Shown: positions 57,226 through 58,356 of the stretch, piece after piece
Layout: every line of letters begins with the position of its first letter
Position numbering within the stretch: position 1 is the first letter of the stretch
Assembly (NCBI GenBank): GCA_904063045.1
Contig: CAJFCJ010000099.1
Location: forward strand, 1 to 58,356
From: Dimorphilus gyrociliatus
Lineage: Eukaryota > Annelida > Polychaeta > Dinophilidae
Reading direction: 5' to 3'
DNA length: 58,356 nucleotides
The notes under the pieces: model-generated
What the model was told of the DNA's origin: nothing
Databases searched by the model: none
Seen by the model: the letters and a program-made list of their open reading frames with translations, nothing else
Program-made: the position numbers and the translations under genes

Positions 57226-57487
57226 TGAGGGGATTGGTTTGATCAGATCTGAAGCTGTTATTACAACTGTCTTCTTAGATGTGGAAATTCAACTTAACCC
57301 TTAAGAGTCCATAGCTCATTTCAATCCTACATATAGTAGAAGGCTGCTTAACCCTAAGTCTGGACATTTCAGATGTACCATTAAAGAAACATTATTTACA
57401 TAAGCTTATTATTAATATATAACTATTGGTAATATATTTTTGTACTTTAAAGCTGACGCCATTTTCCTGAAAGATTCCCATTCAAAA

Positions 57488-58356
57488 ATGGAATTATTGG
57501 AAAAAACAGGAAATAAATTACTACTTCAGCATCACAAGAAAACGTTTCTGGATCTACTAAGGAGTAGAGGATTTATAAATCGTCTTAAATCAAAAAATGT
57601 TATACCTAAAAATGAAGATGATCCCAACATTATGTTTGACTCTAGTATTTCATATTCAGCGCCTGAAAATATAATAACAATTTTGTATTCAATGGAGACC
57701 GAAAGTTTTACAACATTAGGAGAAACCATTTCAAATTCTTTTGACAGTCTTAAAAAACTTGTTCAAGAAAATCATTCACAAAAATATTCAACACTTTCAA
57801 AATTTCCCCATCATAATGGAGAAACAACATTGGATAAATTCTATAACATTGTAACACCAATTGAAATTGTTTATAATAAGCCTATTTCAAAAAAAGATAC
57901 TCAATTAACACACGTGATTGAATTTCTGAATGAATTAACAAATTCTCAAAGGATATTGATGTATGGCAAGGCATTTACTGGAAAAACATACTTGTCTTAT
58001 AAACTATTGAAAGATTGGGCTGATGGAAAAATTTGTCAAGATTGGTTATTTCTTTCTATTCAACTAGAAAATATTTCAGAAGAAGGTTTTATGGACGCAG
58101 TTTACCAACAAAATTTGCCAAGTCAAAATCAAATTTATAGGGATCTTCTGAAATATTATTTAAATGATGAATGCAAAGATAAAAAGAAGAAAATTCTACT
58201 GTTTATGGATGGAGCTGATAAATTTGAAATAAAGAAATCACATTTTCATAAAATCATACACGGAGCAAAAAGTTCACTAGCAATAGTTGTTTTGATCAGA
58301 AATTCAAAATTGGAAGAATTAAAAAACATATATGATATTATATTGGAAATAAAAGG
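57488..58356 (+). CDS. CARD-NACHT (NLR-type) protein, 5' part
   Basis: The ATG at 57488 opens a frame that runs uninterrupted off the window (289 codons visible). Residues about 8-90 look like a CARD-type death fold: LLLQHHKKTFLDLLRSRGFI, an acidic turn, then PENIITILYSMETESFTTLG. After a linker comes a NACHT NTPase: Walker A GKAFTGKT beginning at residue 160, and hydrophobic Walker B ILLFMDGADKFE with Asp241. Proteins of this layout assemble after ligand sensing and recruit effectors through the CARD. LRR, WD or TPR sensor repeats would be expected beyond the edge but are not seen. The NACHT call is firm; the CARD assignment rests on pattern and could be another death-fold type. Confidence 0.85.
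   Translation, partial: MELLEKTGNKLLLQHHKKTFLDLLRSRGFINRLKSKNVIPKNEDDPNIMFDSSISYSAPENIITILYSMETESFTTLGETISNSFDSLKKLVQENHSQKYSTLSKFPHHNGETTLDKFYNIVTPIEIVYNKPISKKDTQLTHVIEFLNELTNSQRILMYGKAFTGKTYLSYKLLKDWADGKICQDWLFLSIQLENISEEGFMDAVYQQNLPSQNQIYRDLLKYYLNDECKDKKKKILLFMDGADKFEIKKSHFHKIIHGAKSSLAIVVLIRNSKLEELKNIYDIILEIK

Overview
The window is nuclear DNA from an AT-rich invertebrate animal with short introns (about 50-100 bp). Animal-specific families set the kingdom: LGR-type seven-helix receptors, LDL-receptor class A, SRCR and C-type-lectin modules, an ADAM-like metalloprotease, PAN domains, and a CARD-NACHT protein. BEL/Pao-like, Ty3/gypsy and Mutator-like (MULE) transposon remains are interleaved with them. 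TTAGGG-like motifs are frequent, but they sit inside small transposons, not at a telomere. I cannot place the phylum from sequence alone.

Layout. 1-2.05 kb: decayed BEL/Pao-type gag and a putative LTR. 2.2-8.3 kb (+): a mosaic receptor with SRCR-like, C-type-lectin-like, LDLa and LRR parts, an LGR-type 7TM and a separate conserved cytoplasmic tail. 9.0-12.2 kb: a MITE and a MULE with 10-bp target duplication. 14.5-15.5 kb (-): PAN-domain secreted protein. 16.3-17.7 kb: an LRR fragment abutting a truncated MULE. 18.1-18.5 kb: a third, broken copy of the 7TM. 19.2-20.2 kb (+): a rhodopsin-class GPCR. 22.6-23.7 kb: nested MULE-type elements, the inner one carrying a gypsy pol fragment. 24.0-30.3 kb (-): the full-length paralogue of the first receptor, including the same tail. 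31-32.3 kb (-): intronless GST-like gene. 33.6 kb: CD225-like gene with a frameshift. 33.9-36.6 kb: another MULE. 38-40 kb (+): secreted M12B metalloprotease with a terminal EGF module. 40.4-42.2 kb (-): MULE relic and a second secreted protein.

42.2-51.4 kb is one huge inverted repeat (arms about 4.58 kb, 49-bp centre) starting exactly at a 10-N gap. Each arm carries a RING/coiled-coil gene and the 3' end of an LRR gene. The left arm differs mainly by single-base deletions, so an assembly fold-back artefact is a serious alternative to a real palindrome. 51.2-53.3 kb (-) is a RING-like/LRR gene whose head resembles the RING/coiled-coil protein. 54-56.6 kb is another MULE. 57.5 kb to the edge is the start of a CARD-NACHT (NLR) gene. 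The right third therefore looks like an innate-immune-type cluster in which RING heads, coiled coils, LRRs and a NACHT gene lie side by side and share upstream sequence.

Most notable: (1) the receptor pair with SRCR + CTLD + LDLa + LRR + LGR-7TM and a two-exon tail resembling a degenerate protein-kinase C-lobe; (2) MULE families sharing a PHD/C1-like finger + FLYWCH + MULE transposase but with unrelated, tandemly repeated termini; (3) a ~200-bp Mutator-type MITE with 9-bp target duplications that spreads telomere-like sequence; (4) the RING/LRR/NACHT cluster.
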